Assembly (NCBI GenBank): GCA_028583405.1 | Contig: CM053260.1 | Coordinates: 13,166,660-13,230,659 of the forward strand | DNA length: 64,000 bases | Direction of reading: 5' to 3' | DNA from: Pogonophryne albipinna | Lineage: Eukaryota; Chordata; Actinopteri; Perciformes; Artedidraconidae | Shown: positions 1 through 62,948 of the stretch, piece after piece | Layout: each line of letters opens with the position of its first letter | Position numbering within the stretch: the first letter of the stretch is position 1 | Program-made: the position numbers and the translations under genes | The notes under the pieces: model-generated | What the model was told of the DNA's origin: nothing | Databases searched by the model: none | The model's input: only the letters and a program-made list of their open reading frames with translations

Positions 1-156
1 GCGCTTTGAAAAAAAATCCATTAAAAAAATTCATCTGTGGAAGCCGTAATACTGTAAAAAGCACGACCAATCATTTTAGCCGGCCCGGGTCAAATAACTG
101 GATGGCCTACCTGCCTGTCAGCCTTCCATTTGTGCACAAACTGATCTCGTGCCCTC

Positions 157-1238
157 ATAGAGTGGCGAAGTCACGCCCATCTACTTCCGCCCCATGAGAC
201 CTTATTTCTCAAAAAGTATGTATTGAAGTCAATGGAGAGAGAAAACGTATCTTTCGATCCCGTTTGAATTGTGCCATGAATTACACATATGATGTTTGTC
301 AATCTTAAAAAATAATTTCCATGTCAAAAAAGTCACAGTTTGTCTTAAAACTGTTGAAATATAAGACTATGAAAAATACGCAACTAGAAAGACTACAAAT
401 CCCATTTAAATCCTTTAACGTTACACATTACACTCGTGTTACTCACCAAAACCTTGTAAAGCCGGTCCCGCATGCTGGCTCTTACGGAACCGACTAACTC
501 CCCTTTTGTGTATGTACAGTTCTCAACATGGCCAGACTTGTAGTGATTTTCACCTATTTTAATACTTTTCACTTCATTCTGAAAGAAAGAGGTGAAATGT
601 GCTAACGCAGTGTTTCTCAAACTTTCTCATACCAAGGACTTAACCAATAAAAAAACACTCGCGGACCACCTAACTCCACAAATGTCCAAAGACACATCGT
701 TTTTTACAAATTGCCTGAAAATGGTACAAACAAGTGGCAACATGTGTGATGAAGGTGTTTATCTGAGCTATATCATGCAATCGAAAGTGAAACTTAAGCT
801 AGCTCCATTGCGGAGATATTCCCGCGAGAGTGTGAAAAACTTTAATTAATTAATTTCAAATGTGAAATTTTACCAATATACTCACGGACCACTAGGGGGC
901 GCTCACGGACCACCAGTGGTCCGCGGACCACACTTTGAGAAGCACTGTGCTAACGTGACGGCCATCTTGGTGTTGGTGACGTATGCAAGACCAGAGTTGT
1001 AGTTCATTGAGTGCTTCACACAAAAAAATGTGTTACTTCACAGTTTTATGACACATTTTAATTTTTTTGACTTGCAAAATTATCTTTTAAATTGACAAAC
1101 ATCATATGTGTAATTCGTTGCACAATTCAAACGGGATCAAAAGATAATCTTTCTCTCTCCATTGACTTCAATACATGATTTTTCCAAAATAAGGTCCCAT
1201 GGAGGTCCACCGGAACGGGAGGGACTTCGCCACTCTAT
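157..1238. mobile_element. Large imperfect inverted-repeat (fold-back) element
   Basis: The left arm (about 157-350) and right arm (about 1045-1238) are inverted copies. Shared tracts include ATAGAGTGGCGAAGT, TGTATTGAAGTCAATGGAGA, GATCCCGTTTGAATTGTG and ACACATATGATGTTTGTCAA. No coding capacity. The middle is interrupted by the hAT-type element at 608-947. Family name not recognised. Confidence 0.75.
608..947. mobile_element. Non-autonomous hAT-type DNA transposon (MITE)
   Basis: 340 bp. The left end CAGTGTTTCTCAAACTTTCT and the right end (inverted, CAGTGCTTCTCAAAGTGTGG) form terminal inverted repeats of the hAT type. It is flanked by an exact 8-bp direct repeat TGCTAACG (600-607 and 948-955). 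The interior has repeated CTCACGGACCAC and no transposase. Confidence 0.88.
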
Positions 1239-1338
1239 TGGTCATGTCAGCGCCATATAGATAGAATCAGCGCCGGATAGAATATTGTATTATATGGCTC
1301 TGGGTCATGTGTGCGTTCGTGCGTGTTGGAGGAGGAGA

Positions 1339-1742
1339 GGGGTCTGCCTGCAGACCTCCACTCTCAGGACAGTTCCGGTGCAGACCTCCACTCTCAGGAC
1401 ACCTCCACTGTCAGTACAGGAAGTGACGATTCTGACGTGTGCTAGGCTAATAGTGATGCTAATGATAGCTAATTCCTAATAGTAGTATGTGTGTAGTTTG
1501 TACAGTGCTACTTATATGTTATGTAAAGCCTGCATACTTATGTGTTTTATTTCTGTATTGTTACAGTTTTACAAAGTAAAAGAAGAACAGTAAAGTCAAG
1601 AAAGAAAACCTTGCATCTTTAGTGGAGGACTTTTAAATGTTAGCTAACTGTCTAGCTACGCATAGGGATACGCGCTGTAAGGGCAGAACAGTTCAATCAA
1701 TCTAAGTGATACTGTACTGATATTAACTACAATACAAGGTGT

Positions 1743-1781
<39 letters not shown>

Positions 1782-2000
1782 CATATACGGTGGGCGGACT
1801 CATCACCTCCGTGATGAGTCTCCATTGTGATTTGAAAAATTCCATCAAACGATTCCTTCGGTGGGCGGGAAAAAAAACGTGTTCGTCAGAATCGTCACTT
1901 CCTGTACTGACAGTGGAGGTGTCCTGAGAGTGCAGCCTGCACCGGAACTGTCCTGAGAGTGGAGCTGGAGTGGAGGTCGGCCATGAGGTCTGCAGGCAGG
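1339..2000. repeat. Second inverted repeat with internal 30-bp tandem units
   Basis: The left arm 1339-1437 and right arm 1884-2000 are inverted copies sharing CAGTACAGGAAGTGACGATT and CTCTCAGGACAGTTCCGGTG. In the left arm a 30-bp unit beginning CAGACCTCCACTCTCAGGAC is repeated at 1351 and 1381. The 446-bp centre holds a TA microsatellite and no gene. Confidence 0.8.
1747..1777. repeat. (TA)n microsatellite
   Basis: Uninterrupted TA run, inside the centre of the inverted repeat at 1339-2000. Confidence 0.95.
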
Positions 2001-5000
2001 CGCCCATGGAGAGGAGGGGCTCTGTAAGTGTGGCAATTTTTTTCCAGTTGTGTATTTTAAAATTCTAGCGCACTCGAGCTGGTTTCTCAAATTACCTACC
2101 CCATCTTTAAATGAGACGATTGATAGGCTACATTTGAAGTAAACTCAAACAGCCGACTCACTTAGCTTAGCAGGGAGACTTGACAGACGCGCAAACAACC
2201 ATCCTGGCTCTTTCTAAAAGTAAAAAAAATCAATCTACCAGATTATGAAAAAGATTAATCAAGCATGTTTTAGAGTATAGCTTTTTCACTCTTTGTGCTA
2301 TGCTAAACAAAGCTCGATTAGCTTAAACCATATTTAGCATAGTACATACAGACATAAGTAGTGATAGTTGTCACTAAGTGTTTCCCTTTGAGCTAATACT
2401 GTATATCATGGTAAAGCTACAATTATGCACTTATCTTATACAAAATACACTTTATATGTAACTGGTAAATGAACAATTCTTAACCTGTCTCGACTGAAAA
2501 AACAAACACCACACGCTGAAATGAAGTGAAAAATATGAACATTATTTAATAACTGATTCTCTGTAATAAACAATTTGAAAATATTTTACAAGGAGTCACA
2601 GACAATATTTTACAAATTTTGCCCTCTTCTTTTTATCTATTTTTTTAAGCTTCATCTGTACAAAAGAATGGAGCGACATGGACCGGTGCCCAGAAAAGAA
2701 GGAGCTAAATCATCCACACACACCAACATTCACACTCACACACGTACAACAAAATTAAACTAAATTCAATACATTTTTTACTTCAGATCTCAAACTTATC
2801 AACAGTGCTGTATTCCTATATTTTTTATAACTTCACTTAAAATTTTACTGATTTAACTCTTTTTTTACTCTAAATGTTGCTGTAATTTTTTTACACACTT
2901 GTCAAACATGGTCACATAGCACCAGACTACAGACTACAGAATCACATACACACTGTGTCTTTCCCACAGAGACGCACCAACACAGATGCAGCGAGGGTCG
3001 GGAGGGGGGCAAGAGGCTTTATGAAAACCATCCCCTACTTAATTTAGGGTTGAGTCCTAAAGCAGACCCCCTCCCTTTCATCATCCCCAGGCTGGTCCAA
3101 TTTTATATTTTTATTTTATATTTTGGCAAAAGTAAATTTGTCAAACCACAGAAATCAGTCGCGTGTTCCCTTCAGAAGACGTTTCCCTCGTTGGGATGCA
3201 CACACAGACATCACTACAGGATTCCTCTCTGACCTTCAGTCCGACGGCTGCTCTGTGGAGACCCACTCCCTGAGCTTGCCTCTGACATTTCACCCGCTCT
3301 CAAAAAAACACCTGGGAAGTGACGTCCTTGGCTTACTTCTGCCTGGTGCCTGACATCTCCCAGCTGGGCATGAATAAGTGTCAGCACTACATGTTTGCTC
3401 GTAGGTGTGTTGTGCATAATGTCTTGGTGCAGGTGCAAACAAACTGTAGGCCTACATATTCAGATTATGTGTGAGGACTAAGCGTACAAGGGCCAGGAAA
3501 GGAGAGGAAGTTGCAGGGGGTACATTTCCACAGGCACGTGTAGCGCTCATTTACAGGCAGTGGAAATACAGACAGGATTCAATGGCACAGGACAGAGACA
3601 AACAAATGCCAGAAAAGTACAACTGCATCCGGTTATCAACACTGCCAAATTGAAAATACAATAATTTTTTAACAGTCTCTTGTTTTGTTTTTTTTAGATT
3701 CGTTTTTGGAGCCAAGCTGCAGTTTCTCTGCCAGCATGTTTGTCACATCAAATAGTACCAACAACTGTACAGAGTGTGTGGTTAAGTTCAAATTGTGAAT
3801 CGTCCCACCTGAGCGATACAGTGAGGTTTGGATGGGTGTGAACATCGAAGGTCGGAGGCTTTTTGAAATGGAAAACTCCCACCTGGCTTTCAAGCATTTA
3901 ATAAAAAAACAGGCATCAATCAATAACGAATCATCAAAGACGCGATAATACAAAATAAGAGCTCACTATACTTACTGCAGAACACCAAGAAAACCCGGGG
4001 AGTGAATATTTTGGAGGATCTTTTTGTGTGAGTGTACATGAGGGAGGGAAACGTATCAGAGCTCTGTACTGTGTAACACTAAGGCATTTTGAGAGGCTTT
4101 GTTAGCTATGTTGCATTTGAAGCAGAAACACTGATGAGCTACACATTCTTTCAGACACCTCGGCTCCCTCAGATTAACATTTAGGCAGAGTAATGGTTAA
4201 AGATGAATTATTTTAGTTTCAGTAAAATCCTTTTTTTTTCTCCCCCACCACAACAACATTGGATTTCTGTTGCAAAAAAAAACAGTTATGCTACCACAAC
4301 TGTCATCCCTCACACACTCCACAACTCATTTATAATGACATTCCCTTTGAGGGTTTTAACGAAAACAAACCCATCCACACACGATTCAGGCAGAACGATA
4401 GCAGTCAGGTGGCCCTAAGAACGCTCTATGGCCAGTAAAGTCGCTGTATACTGTTAGTGAATCATAGCTCTAAACACGGCTTGGTAAAGGGACGGTATAG
4501 TAACTCCATATGATGGCAGTCAGGGGGCCGAGAGGGCAAATACATTAAGCTGGAGCCAGTCAGTGTGATGGCTCTGTGTAAAGCTTTTTCTATAGCCAAC
4601 AGATTCAGTCTCACATCCAAAGCCTCACACATGGCTGCTCTATAAAGGTACTATACAGTAGCTCTACTCGTATACAGCCCATGTGGTCCAAAAACAAAGT
4701 GCATCAAGGCGCTATGGAACAGAGCGGGTCCTAAACATCGTAATGATCAAATGATTTACTGCCACGGATTACAACCAGACTACTACTTTACGTGATCGCC
4801 ATATTTAGTTGCCTTTTTCTGCACTTTAGTTGGAAATGTTGATAAGCCCCTATCCCCCAGCAGCGAATGGTTTTGAAGTTGGAACAGCATCAGTCAAAGG
4901 TAAAAAGAAAACCCTAACCAGGACTATATGAGACGGTCATGAGGCAGAGATCTCAGTGTGTTGGTTGACCAGAAGTAAAGCACATGTATAATTGTGATGA

Positions 5001-6165
5001 GGAGAGTTAATAGAGGTCACTGGAAAAGCCTCATTAATATTGGCAGAGGTGAGCTTTTGCTTCTGAGAGCACAGGGATTTCTTTTTTTTTTAACATCCGT
5101 CCAAAACCAGAGGTCAGAATGGTCGATTGATCGTAAAGGAGAATAATACACGACACTGAAGTGAGCAAACACTGATTCATATTTCACAGCTGTCACTAGT
5201 GTTATAATAAGCCAGATAGCACTAGCCTCAAATAGTAAATATGAGGAAAAATACTTGGAGAAATGCGATGACCATCATGTAATTACAATAATCCCCAGTG
5301 GACGTCTTTTACGAGAAATAATCTGTAATTAGAAACTGCACAAAATGAATCAGCATTCAGTGTCTCCTCTCATAGATTTTCCTAAACCTAGGATTGGAAA
5401 CCATTTCCTCCTTGTGTTTTGGCTGTGTGTTTGACCGCATGAAAGTTTATCTAATTTTGGCAAGTAGATATAGTGCATAAAATAATTCATGTCTTTTGAA
5501 ATAAACACCTTAACGACTTCCTTTTCAAATTAAAACCTAAATACACAGTATGCTTGGAATACTCATCACTTCAGCGGTTTATACTTGACATGTTGTATAC
5601 TTGACAGTTATTTTTTTTTAATGTTATTTTCTTTTATGGTGGCGGCTATAACTGGCTGATGGTCCACAGCCTACTGTACGAGAGGCAGTTGACAGAGCGA
5701 CACAACTCTGAGATGGAGGAGAAGAAGAAGAAGTCCTGCCTTCTGTCTGACGGACAAAGGCGAAGAGGACCTCTACTCCTCAGTCTGTGTGAGGCGGGGG
5801 GGGGGTCTGAGTCGAGGACATCGGCCTGTCCTCTTTACCCTCCCTTCTCTCGATAAAGGGGGTGATGTTTTCTGTTTTCTGACGTTGCCTCTGAGGATCC
5901 AGGTGGTGCAGCACCACCCGCTCCTCCTGCAGATGAAGGTTAACTGGCTGAGTACACAAACGTCCGGCAGTTGTCACTAAGCAACAAGGACTGAAGCGAG
6001 CTGGGTAGCGCGGCACTCAGGGCTTCCAACTTGCTGTGAAGGGAAGTCCCTTTATTACCTATGACTATATAAGGGGGGTGGGGAATAGGGGCATGGAGGT
6101 GGGAGGTGGGGTTGGAGGGTTTTGGGTCAGGAAGGCTAAAAGAAGATACATGGAGGAAAATGGAA
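2001..6165. other. 3' UTR and/or downstream flank of cacna2d2
   Basis: About 4.2 kb of AT-rich sequence with no convincing coding frame and no obvious interspersed repeat. It contains a poly-G run near 5797-5805 and short runs of T. Part of it is probably the 3' UTR; the transcript end cannot be set from sequence alone. Confidence 0.5.
6051..6056 (-). other. Candidate polyadenylation hexamer
   Basis: AATAAA on the minus strand, about 110 bases past the cacna2d2 stop. It would give a very short 3' UTR. Another AATAAA at 3110-3115 would give a 3' UTR near 3 kb, which is common for this family in brain. Neither is proven. Confidence 0.3.
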
Positions 6166-55774
<49,609 letters not shown>

Positions 55775-58552
55775 CTGTGCAGAAAAGAAAAGTGAAAAGA
55801 CAGGTGATGAGAGAAGATATAGCAGTGTGTATATCAACCCCGACTCATCGCGGTGGTAAGCTAGAGAGTCATGTTTATATTCAATCACACTGTTCAGCAT
55901 GAGAATATAATCAGCATCACAGAACACAGGAAGAGTAGTGTGATGTGGAATGAGAGTCATGAGAAGGTGAGCAGATAGCTGTATGTATCTGGGCAATGCT
56001 TTTGTTAATGGACCAGCAAACATTTTTGACTTGCCAAAGCAAGGAAAGCACAGATGGAGGTACCTTTGTTGATGACGGCTGCGTTCCATTTAAGTGAGCC
56101 AGTTTCAGGGCTGAGGTATTGTGCTGCTCGTTCAAAGACCTTGCCTGCTGATCACTTAAATTGGGGCCATCGTTAATGTTTACCTGTGCTTTTCTTGTTT
56201 TTACAATACAAAATGTCCACTATCAAAAGGATCTTTTAGATGCAATGTATGTGGCACATGTTCAAACTTAGTGAAAATCACTGTAGGAACATTTTCATGT
56301 GTTGTGGAAAACTTAAGCTGTGGTATGATGAGCTCAGTTTGCAGTGAGAGAAGAATAAACTCAAAACGTTGCCCTCTCTGGGAGTCTTATCGAGCTCAGC
56401 GGGTTGTGCTTTCACTCCAGGAATACAGCTCTCACAAAAGGAAAGAAACAGAAAAAAAGAAAAATAATGTAAATGTATGCAATTTTCCTCTGTTTTTTGT
56501 TTTAATAACCAACTGAATATAACCAGTCAAAGGCTTAAGCCCCAGATTCAGCCTCTAACCACCAAGCTCTCGGCCTTTACCCCCAGCAAAGACCCCCAAC
56601 ACAGGAGAGTTGGGAGGGCAGGGGTTGTTTGGAGCGAGCAGCATCCGTGGGGCCGGCCTCATTATCACGAGGAGGCTGGCTGAGGACACGCTCTCAAGGG
56701 CAGCACAGTGGAGGAGCTGTGGCCAGGGTCTGGTGAGGGAGGACGGCTCACAGAGAAAGAGGGATCTACAGTACAGGTAGAGAGAGTCTAGAGAGAACAC
56801 AACTTACTCACCTACTGGAATTAGACAAAGGGACATACATAAGCACACAAGGACTTTTCTTTCACAGTCAGCCTCCATCTTTCTCCCAGCTGCCTCCCTG
56901 CAGTGAGAGCTACGAGCGGGGCCTTGGCCGGCCTCCAGTGCTAATCACAGTCAGCCACTCAGCTCAGCTCAGTCCCTAACAACTCACCAAAGAAACAGTA
57001 TGATAAAAACTCTCACTGACACCAAACATGGGGGCAGACCAGCCTGGACGCAGCTTGTGTCTTTGGGTAATGAGCGTGGACAAGATAGAGGAGGAGCTGA
57101 ATCTGTCCCCTGACACATCTCCTCTACTTACCAGCACTCCCCAGCTCCGTCACAGATCTGGAGTGAGGACGTAAGCAGAGGAGCTGAGCGGAGGGATCTA
57201 CATTGGATTAAGGTGGAGGGGGAGCATGGAGGCTGAAGTCGGGGGGATATGGAGGGATGAATTGAGTGGAGAGAAATGGGTGGTGGTGGGTGCAGTGGGA
57301 AAGAGATGCCAAGGCTAAAAATAGCCTGTGCCTCTGCAGAGAGAGAAGAGGGAGAGTGAGCGAGACAGTGGCAGAGCAACAGTGTTGTTGTGTCTACCAG
57401 CAGGATTGATCTGGAGCCCAGTCCTGCTCAGACTGGTCCCTCGCATCTGAAGAGTTTACTGTCACTACTGCGGCATTATAACTCATTATTCAGGGCTGCT
57501 TCCTGTAAATAAAAGCTTGGTTCCTCGCACCCGAGGGACACCTTCCAGCAGCTTTACTCACAAGAACTAATACACACAAAAAACACACACATTACCGAAG
57601 AGAAAGAGTTTGGTGAGAGAACCAACAATGTAGCTCCCTTGCTAACACTTAATCGTTGTTTTTGTTATTTTGTATCTATCGCTTATTACTGCTTTGTGTT
57701 GCAATCGATAGAGACATGTACACAGTGAATACAGATTGCACAAGGGGGCACTGGATGTTGAGCATGACGATCATGTGACTCAGACGCTTGTTGTCCCTCA
57801 AGTATAGTGTATGTTGGTTTTTCCTTTTATTTAACACGCGTCTTTCATTTGTTTCATGGCTGTTTGCACAGCTGTGTTTACTTTACTGCACTGTTAGCTT
57901 GTACATCCCTCACTCGTGCTAAACCTGCACCATGTACAATCAAAATGCACCATTCAGTAAATCCTTAGTATCAGAAGCATTAGTGAATACATTGGTATCA
58001 CAAACATCTTTATTTACATTACTCCTTTTAATAATAAGTTCCCTTATTGAACATTTATAATAACAATATAAACACGTATTAAATGATTTATAACATATCC
58101 TAGTAGTAAGCAGAAGAAGAAGCTGAAGAAGAATCAGGTGTTGGGATTCATGGATTTTGTAAAGTCAAGATTTCATCAGATATTCAGAGCAGACAGGATA
58201 TGATGGGCAAGAACATTGAATTTACTGGAAAAAAATAGCAATTCATCACAGTACCTACAGTACCACTGCGTACAACAACCACTGCTGCCTTCATACAGGC
58301 ATGCACTGAAGAAGTAGCTGCATGTGGACGAGTCCTAGGCCGCTGTGACCCTCCCTGCTGCCCCCGGGGAGCGGGGCCATCTGCTGCAGCTGGTCACGGC
58401 TCTCTATGGGCCAGGGTCCAGGTTAAACACACATCTGATACCACACCGAGCAAGGAGCTATCCTAACCTCATCTCTCCAAATGGCACCCTGCTTGTAAAC
58501 ATGCACATACTGTAAATAATAAATAATCCCATGCTTAGACACTCACAAGTAG

Positions 58553-58620
58553 GGACAGCAACTAATGTGATCATTGATTAATTGTTAAAGTCTTTTTAAT
58601 GCAAAAATGGCTGTATAACG
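58553..58620. repeat. Possible fragment of a common teleost repeat
   Basis: AGGGACAGCAACTAATGTG followed by ATTGATTAATTGTTAAAG resembles the head of the fish repeat whose tail may be at 34340-34540. Short and diverged, so tentative. Confidence 0.35.
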
Positions 58621-59163
58621 CCTCTCGTTGTGGTGGAAATTCTTGAAATAAACTAGTCAAAGAGTTGTCCTTCTGAGTCTTTTTTATTTTTTGCAAAAGA
58701 GGCACACAGCCTGAAGAGCAATGTCTCCACAGCCTAGTGCAACTACTCACACTGAAGAGAGCTTTTATACAGTTACAATGTAGTCATGAGATAACTGACC
58801 CATGACCCTATCAGAGTACAATAAACCCATGACCAGATCACTGATCACCCACTGTGTGGTCACATGGCACCTTGTGACTGAGATCTACTGTCTCTTGACA
58901 TGTAAGGCTTACAGAATATTATTATGTTATGTTAAATATAACATCATAGCATTCAATTCTCTGATAATCATAATTTTGAGAGATTTCCTGCTTTTCTGTT
59001 ATATCGTATGAATATATTTGGATTCAAAACCGCCCAAAACAAAACGTTAACTAGCCAAATGAGTTAACGATAATAAATAAAGAATCTTTACAATAGTGAA
59101 AATAATCATGTGTGTAAAAGGCCAGTTTACGGCTTACAAAAAGCAGTCACACAAAGACACTAA

Positions 59164-59876
59164 TGGCGCATTTCCACTGCAGGGCCTCACACGGCTTAGT
59201 ACGGCATAGTTAGGCCTTGGTAGGCCAGGCTCACTTTATGCTGCGTTTCCATTACAGTTTAGGAACTGGGGTAGTAACTATAGTAACGCAGTGTAGGCGG
59301 AGCCGTGACGTCATCTTCAACGCGAAACACAAAACCAGCCGTTAGCTGTTAGCACTCAGAGCTCACAGCTCCTCATATCTGTTCAGAAACTAGACAAAAG
59401 TTAAACGAGTACAAACCACAGACTGCCTGTGTCATGGCGAATACAGTCGCTGGTTTATTTATGTCTGTATAGGCCGTTGTTGTGAGTGTGGACGGTCGGA
59501 GCATATACTGCGTTAGCCGATCTCCATTGAGAAAACACGCATTTTAAAAGGTTTTTCGCCTGCCGTCTGTCTGCAGACTTGTCAAAGCATTAATCCATGG
59601 TTTTTACTAACCGGTATCAGTATGTTGTTACTTCGGCATCATTTTGAAACGTGTATTACAATTAAATCACGGTAAAATATGATAATTTTGTTGTAGTAGA
59701 TTCTCTCACTAGTTTAGCATACTCAGCCCGGTTGTTGGCCCGGAAAGAACCTCGATTTTGGAGAGCCAGAAAACTGTGAAAAAGTACCCACTAGTCGGAA
59801 CTACGCCTAGTGGAAACGCAACCAAAGACGGGCCGGGCACGGCACGCTTAAACCGCGCTGTAGTGGAAATGCGCCA
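59164..59876. mobile_element. Nested MITE, outer element with TAA target duplication
   Basis: 713 bp. Left end TGGCGCATTTCCACTGCAG, right end inverted TGGCGCATTTCCACTACAG. Exact flanking TAA at 59161-59163 and 59877-59879 fits PIF/Harbinger-type insertion. Contains an inner element at 59239-59822. Confidence 0.82.
59239..59822. mobile_element. Inner MITE nested in the 59164-59876 element
   Basis: Left end TGCTGCGTTTCCATTACAG and right end inverted GGTTGCGTTTCCACTAGGC. The ends are related to, but distinct from, those of the outer element. About 580 bp, no coding frame. Confidence 0.65.
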
Positions 59877-60815
59877 TAACAAAGTCTGAGAAATTCCCCA
59901 TGACACAAAGTGCTATCAGTAAATTAAATCTATCATGCTGAGTGGACCAACAAATTCCAAATGGGAGACAAATACTGAGGTCAGGCGATGATCTCCAGCC
60001 CCTCCCTTACATCAATCTTCCTCCGCTCATCTCCTTCCCTCTCCTCACCCTTATCTCGATCGGCTTCCTCTCTCCTCTTCCTCCTACAACCTTCCCCTTC
60101 TTATCTTCATCTTTCCCAATCTCTCTATCCTCAATACCAGCCTTCTCTCGCCAATTTCAGATTCCAACAAAAGCAGCGGCGCGTAGGTTAGATGCCTACT
60201 GTTGCTATAGAAACCGCCCCTCTGCTCTGGATTACAATGTGACTCTGTCTCCTCGCCAGGGCTACAATGTCTGCTCCTTTCTATGTCTGACCAGAAGATG
60301 CCTGCCTATCTTTTGTCAGTCTGTCAGAATACGTGATTGTTCTCCTGCCAGCGTGTTTCCTTGTCATCGCTACATGCTGTTATTTTAATGTCACCCATTG
60401 CTTGTAGTAACACATTTAACTTCACAAAACCCTGTCAAGTGAAGGTTGGAGCCTTGAAAGCCCCAAAATGTCCTATGTGAAGAGGACCTTGACAGGTGAT
60501 TTACCCGGTAAAGCGTTGGGTAACAATAGGTGATTGAAAAATGGCTGGTGCATAAAGGCTGTCACATGTCGGGGTACCTGTAATGACGGAGTGTGGTCGC
60601 CGGGACTAAACCTTTTGAATTTGAATGTGAGAGCTCTCTCTATGGGCTGCTGGAGACAGACTGACATTTGAGCAAGAGACAAGCGCTCCATCATGGGTGG
60701 GGACAGATTACAGTCATATTCATATCTCCTCTGGACACCTGCTAATGATTTTATAATTACAGAACACACTCTGTGCCTCCGCCGTGCCCTGGGGTGTGCA
60801 CACAAGCATGCAGAA

Positions 60816-61047
<232 letters not shown>

Positions 61048-62499
61048 CTCCTGGCCTCGATTGTCTAGCAATAATTCGTAGCACCAGTTTCCCTAATGGA
61101 AGCTGACATTATATCAAACACAATAAAGGATTTCATTTACTGCTCTTCATTAACCCACGCACATCAGCCCATAAGGTACACATCAATACACAAACAGTCA
61201 AACACACACACTCAGCTCACTTGAGTGAGAATATGCAACCAGAATAAAAGAGAGAAAACCAAACGAGGTGATTTTGGTTGCAGAGAAGAACTGCTTAAAT
61301 GAAGTTTGAAAATCACTATGAAGATATAACTCCTATTATCTCACCCACTCCAATCTTTCCCCTGTCTTTACCCATCTCCCCCTCTGTCTTTTTATTTCCG
61401 CAGCATCCCTATATCCCATCTCTTCATGTCAAACGGTATGAAACTCAAGACATTGGAAGTAGATAAACCTCGGACCGTATTAGCTGGTGAGACCTCTCCA
61501 GTGAGAGGGGGGAAGGCAATCCCCCCGGCTAAGCACATACTCGTACACTTTGACTCCAGCGAATACACGACACACGAGTCCACCTACAATTTATCTATGC
61601 TAAGTAAGAAATGATTGACATCCAATTTAACCAGGATACATGAAATGTAAAGGAAATACATACACAAGGGCGTTCGTACTAAAGGGGGAGCCATCAAAAT
61701 GAAATCACAATACGCCATCATCAGAAACAAATTAGTTCAGCTCATTTCCTTTCGTTTCTTTGACCCACGGGTTTGCTGTTCAAACGTGAGGTTGTGAAAT
61801 ATGATTTTCAAACAGAGGGTAATCAATCATAGACATGCATACATGTGTCAAAGATCTGAAAGCCCCTTACCAAGTTTGATCTTGAATCAGGGTCTGTGAA
61901 CAAAATATGAATTCCTGTTCTTTGGTGGAGGCTTTTTGAGTCACATGATGTCAAAGCCTATCCTTTACTGGGTGCGGTTAATTGGTTATTCAAATACATT
62001 TATATAAAGGATTGAAAAGATTGGAAAAAATGATCTATTGAAAAATAATATTTGATTAAATCTCTAACTTTATTGCAAAAATAGTTTCAAGCTAAATATA
62101 GAGAAACAAATCTCAAAATTATATTTCACTATGTCACTTGTACATTTGAGTTACTATGTGTTACTAGGGATGGGAACGATTAATCGAATATTCGAAATTA
62201 TTCAGGTGTTCGAATATGAGTTATGAATATTTTTATTTTTATTTTTTGGGAGGGGTGCCTAAGTTGATTACATATGATCAAATGGAATAATTCAATGTAT
62301 ACGACAGTGCCATAGCTAAGTGTGTTAGGTCTAAAGGTGTGTTTTGCTCCGCTCACCGGTCCTCACAGCGGGCAGAGCTGCAGGTGCTGATCTCTCTCTC
62401 GCGTCCGGTTATATTTCGCTCGCGTTTATGTCCAAATCCATCAGATCTAGCTAGTTCTAGCTAATGATATGGCTGCTGCCCCTCCATACAGGCAGATCA

Positions 62500-62638
62500 C
62501 GCAGACTCAAACCTCATCTTATGCCCAAATTCCAGCTGAGAGGGTCTTCTCTACAGCTGGCCTGATTGTGAATCGTCTCCACACCCGCCTCTCCCCTGAG
62601 CAGACATGCTCATATTCTTAAACAAGAATGAGTATTGA
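62500..62638 (+). pseudogene. hAT transposase C-terminal (dimerisation domain) remnant
   Basis: In frame from 62535 it reads AERVFSTAGLIVNRLHTRLS then PEQ, the signature end of the hAT C-terminal dimerisation domain. A frameshift near 62604 moves the next conserved block (MLIFLNKNE, 62606-62632) to another frame, ending at TGA 62636-62638. The DNA-binding and catalytic parts are absent. Confidence 0.85.
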
Positions 62639-62907
62639 ATAGCTGCATTCTGTGCATAGGCCCTGTTATAGGTTGTTGATCTCTGTTGTAATAGGGTTAC
62701 GTTAACCTAACCCGTTATGTTGTTCGTGTATGATCCCTCTTTAATTTAAAAACCAAGTTATGTTTTAAGCATGAAAGCTGTAGGCCTATAGCTGTCAACT
62801 GTTCAATACATTTGACAAATTAGACTTGGTTTCTATACTTATTTGAACATGTATTTATTTATTTTTCAAAATTACATTTTTTTTTCGTCATCTTTTTTCT
62901 CACATTT

Positions 62908-62913
<6 letters not shown>

Positions 62914-62945
<32 letters not shown>
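62914..62945. repeat. (TA)n microsatellite inside the hAT element
   Basis: Uninterrupted TA run next to the right inverted repeat of the element. Confidence 0.9.

Positions 62946-62948
<3 letters not shown>

Noticed and set aside
5659..6016. Open frames on both strands near the 3' end of cacna2d2 (for example MVHSLLYERQL and LQEERVVLHHLDPQ)
   Set aside because: They overlap the 3' UTR side of the stop codon, are short, and have no recognisable domain; taken as chance.
57121..57150. Possible 26-nt minus-strand exon between a CAG and a GTAAGT
   Set aside because: Length breaks frame and the peptide (QICDGAGECW) does not match the alpha2delta family; chance splice-like words.
61871..61900. Possible 24-nt minus-strand exon flanked by CAG and GTAAGG
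   Set aside because: Encodes TLIQDQTW-like sequence with no family match and wrong phase for the phase-0 acceptor of exon w1.
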